From contig JAFGDX010000275.1 in NCBI GenBank assembly GCA_016931875.1, forward strand, positions 1 to 7,001: 7,001 nucleotides of DNA, read 5' to 3'. Both the position numbers and the translations under genes were made by a program. This DNA is from Prolixibacteraceae bacterium (GTDB lineage Bacteria > Bacteroidota > Bacteroidia > Bacteroidales > Prolixibacteraceae). Position 1 is the stretch's first letter, and each line of letters begins with the position of its first letter. Below are positions 5,457-7,001 of this stretch, in pieces. The notes below the pieces were generated by a model. It was not told where the DNA came from, did not search any database, and saw only the letters and a list, made by a program, of their open reading frames with translations.

Positions 5457-7001
5457 TTAAAACTGCTGGCCGATAACAAAGTGGAACTGGCTTCCGTTTT
5501 CGCCTGAAATGCCGGGTACATCATCAAATCCATAGCCCCAGTCAATCCCCATCAAACCAAACATGGGCAGGTAAATTCTCACACCCACACCTGCCGAACG
5601 ATACAATTTAAACGGATTATAATTCTGGAAGCTGGTATTTGCATTCCCTCCTTCGAGGAAAGTTAAAGCAAAAATTTGGGCATTGGGTTTCAGCGTGATG
5701 GGGTAACGCAATTCCATGGTAAATTTGGAATACATTTTAGACCCCTGACTTGGGCTTAAACTGTAGTCCTTGTACCCCCGCAGGGAAACATAATCGGTTC
5801 CGTAAATATTATAACCCGACATACCTGAACCACCAACGATAAATCCTTCAAATGGTGAGGGAATATTTTTGTTGTAATATCCCAGAAATCCCATTTCAAA
5901 GGCGGTACGTAAAACCAGGTTGCTATTTTTGGTTAACGGATTGTGCATCTGCCCCTTAAACAGCCACTTATGGTATTCAATCCACTTGTATTTTTCTTCG
6001 TTGGGAACATCTGGCGAGCTGTAATCTTTTCCTGAAAACAAACTAAAGGGAGGTGTCAATTTCAGTGAAAGTGAAAAATTGGAGCCATTTCGCGGATAAA
6101 TAGGTGCATCAACCGAGTTGCGGCCAATTACAGTTTTGAAACTCAGGTTATTAAATGTCCCGTTCACATCGCCATTTTCATCGGCGAGAAAATAGAAGTA
6201 ACTTCCCATGTTCTGCAAACGGTAATGTTCCATTGATAACTCGTGGTAAATCGTAAAGTAATCATCCGGCCATGCCAAACGGTATCCGTAACCAAGAGCT
6301 AAAGCCGTAGTCTCCCAAATCTGGTCATCCGAGCTGTCGCCATCATCTTCCGACTCGTAATTATAGGTATAGCCATAATTTCCGTAACCATAACCATAGG
6401 GAGAATAGCCGTAACCGCCATAGCCGTATGGAGAATAACCACCATACCCACCGTATCCGTATGGAGAATAGCCACCACCATAGCCGCCATAGCCATAAGG
6501 GGAATAACCACCGTAACCATAAGGCGATCCGTAAGAGTTATAATTGTTATAATATTTATTGGCGCTGTAATTAATGCGTGAATGAGAAAGTGAGAGCGAA
6601 AATGAATTTGGTTTTTTACCTCCAAGCCAAGGCTCTATAAACGATAAACTAACCGTTCGGTAGTAGCGTCCGCTGGTTTGATACCGAAGACTCAGCGTTT
6701 GTCCGTCGCCGGTTGGCAGCGGGCGCCAGGCTTCTTTATTAAAAATGTTCCGCACCGAGAAATTGGCAAACTTCAGCCCTACCGATCCCACAAACATTCC
6801 GGCGCCCCAACCTCCGGAAAGTTCAATTTGGTCGTTGGCTTTTTCCTGCACCTGGTATTCAATGTCCACTGTTCCTTCTTCGGGGTGAGGACGCACATCA
6901 GGATTTATGGTTTCCGGATCAAAATGCCCCAGCTGGGCCAATTCCCTGTAGGAGCGCATTAACAATGTTTTGCTAAATAAATCGCCCGGATAGGTTCGCA
7001 A
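5457..7001 (-). CDS. bamA: Outer-membrane protein assembly factor BamA (C-terminal part, partial)
   Basis: BamA is the outer-membrane Omp85 protein that folds and inserts beta-barrel proteins. The gene runs off the right edge: the first codon in the window (TTG, 6999-7001) is an internal leucine, since the sequence starts inside the last POTRA domain (PGDLFSKTLLMRSYRELAQLG). The visible 514 residues contain the end of that POTRA (to about 57), the junction DQIELSGGWG (57-66) where the barrel begins, alternating barrel strands, the conserved LRGY (408-411) corresponding to the Omp85 (V/I)RG(F/Y) motif, and the terminal strand QFHFVIGQQF ending in Phe, the usual beta-signal. An unusual Tyr/Gly/Ser/Pro repeat interrupts the barrel at about 158-211, followed by the acidic stretch ESEDDGDSSDD (216-226). 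The ompH pair follows directly, as expected for a BAM cluster. The missing part should hold the signal peptide and the remaining POTRA domains. Confidence 0.96.
   Translation of the reverse strand: MRTYPGDLFSKTLLMRSYRELAQLGHFDPETINPDVRPHPEEGTVDIEYQVQEKANDQIELSGGWGAGMFVGSVGLKFANFSVRNIFNKEAWRPLPTGDGQTLSLRYQTSGRYYRTVSLSFIEPWLGGKKPNSFSLSLSHSRINYSANKYYNNYNSYGSPYGYGGYSPYGYGGYGGGYSPYGYGGYGGYSPYGYGGYGYSPYGYGYGNYGYTYNYESEDDGDSSDDQIWETTALALGYGYRLAWPDDYFTIYHELSMEHYRLQNMGSYFYFLADENGDVNGTFNNLSFKTVIGRNSVDAPIYPRNGSNFSLSLKLTPPFSLFSGKDYSSPDVPNEEKYKWIEYHKWLFKGQMHNPLTKNSNLVLRTAFEMGFLGYYNKNIPSPFEGFIVGGSGMSGYNIYGTDYVSLRGYKDYSLSPSQGSKMYSKFTMELRYPITLKPNAQIFALTFLEGGNANTSFQNYNPFKLYRSAGVGVRIYLPMFGLMGIDWGYGFDDVPGISGENGSQFHFVIGQQF
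6369..6527 (-). repeat. In-frame SPYGYG[G/Y] tandem repeat within bamA
   Basis: Five imperfect copies of SPYGYGGY or SPYGYGYG start at residues 159, 167, 179, 190 and 200 of the visible BamA fragment, so successive copies are 8, 12, 11 and 10 residues apart (24, 36, 33 and 30 bp). At DNA level the plus strand shows the recurring block TATGGAGAATA and variants with many third-position changes. All spacings are multiples of three, so gain or loss of a unit would keep the reading frame. The composition is almost wholly Tyr, Gly, Ser and Pro. By rough alignment with E. coli BamA it lies between the fifth and sixth barrel strands, which makes it an extracellular loop. Confidence 0.9.

Noticed and set aside
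6369..6527. CRISPR-like regular repeat spacing
   Set aside because: Repeats are degenerate, lie in a coding frame, vary by multiples of three and have no unique spacers; they encode SPYGYG units of BamA.
6299..6625. A 108-codon open frame on the minus strand overlapping the bamA repeat, rich in Met, Val, Thr and Ile
   Set aside because: It is the shifted reading of the Tyr/Gly repeat inside bamA; the repeat keeps other frames open, and the product has no recognisable pattern beyond the repeat.
6999..7001. TTG at the window edge as the bamA start
   Set aside because: The codon sits within the last POTRA domain, so it is an internal leucine and the gene continues beyond the window.

Overview
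The window carries ordinary chromosomal DNA of a member of the Bacteroidota, probably a Bacteroidales/Marinilabiliales-type organism. Three things point there. The order bamA – ompH – ompH followed by murI is the envelope-biogenesis arrangement I associate with this phylum. The glycogen synthase belongs to the GT3 (eukaryote-like) family, which in bacteria is typical of Bacteroidetes. Start codons lack Shine-Dalgarno sequences, while TAnnTTTG-like -7 elements can be seen. I cannot name a genus.

Left part (1-1386, plus strand): the last 76 codons of a sugar-phosphate nucleotidyltransferase are followed, 65 bp later, by a complete NahK-like anomeric sugar kinase. Together they look like a salvage pair: the kinase makes a sugar-1-phosphate (probably N-acetylhexosamine-1-phosphate) and the nucleotidyltransferase turns it into a nucleotide sugar. 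A perfect hairpin with a T tract ends this unit at about 1411-1440, in the gap between convergent genes.

Right part (1504-7001, minus strand, read right to left): the C-terminal half of the outer-membrane insertase BamA (cut by the window edge), two tandem Skp/OmpH periplasmic chaperones, a strong terminator (4267-4306), a 613-residue GT3 glycogen synthase with a candidate promoter of its own, and, 15 bp after it, the glutamate racemase MurI. BamA and the OmpH proteins serve outer-membrane protein assembly and MurI supplies D-glutamate for peptidoglycan, so glycogen synthase sits as a metabolic insert inside an envelope cluster.

I do not see a novel defence, mobile or RNA-based system: no tRNA, rRNA, CRISPR, insertion sequence or phage gene. 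The points most worth a second look are the apparently complete glucose-6-phosphate regulatory site in the bacterial GT3 synthase, the Tyr/Gly/Ser/Pro tandem repeat in an extracellular loop of BamA, the murI/glycogen synthase coupling, and two terminator hairpins that look like copies of each other. The longest stretch without a gene is under 150 bases.
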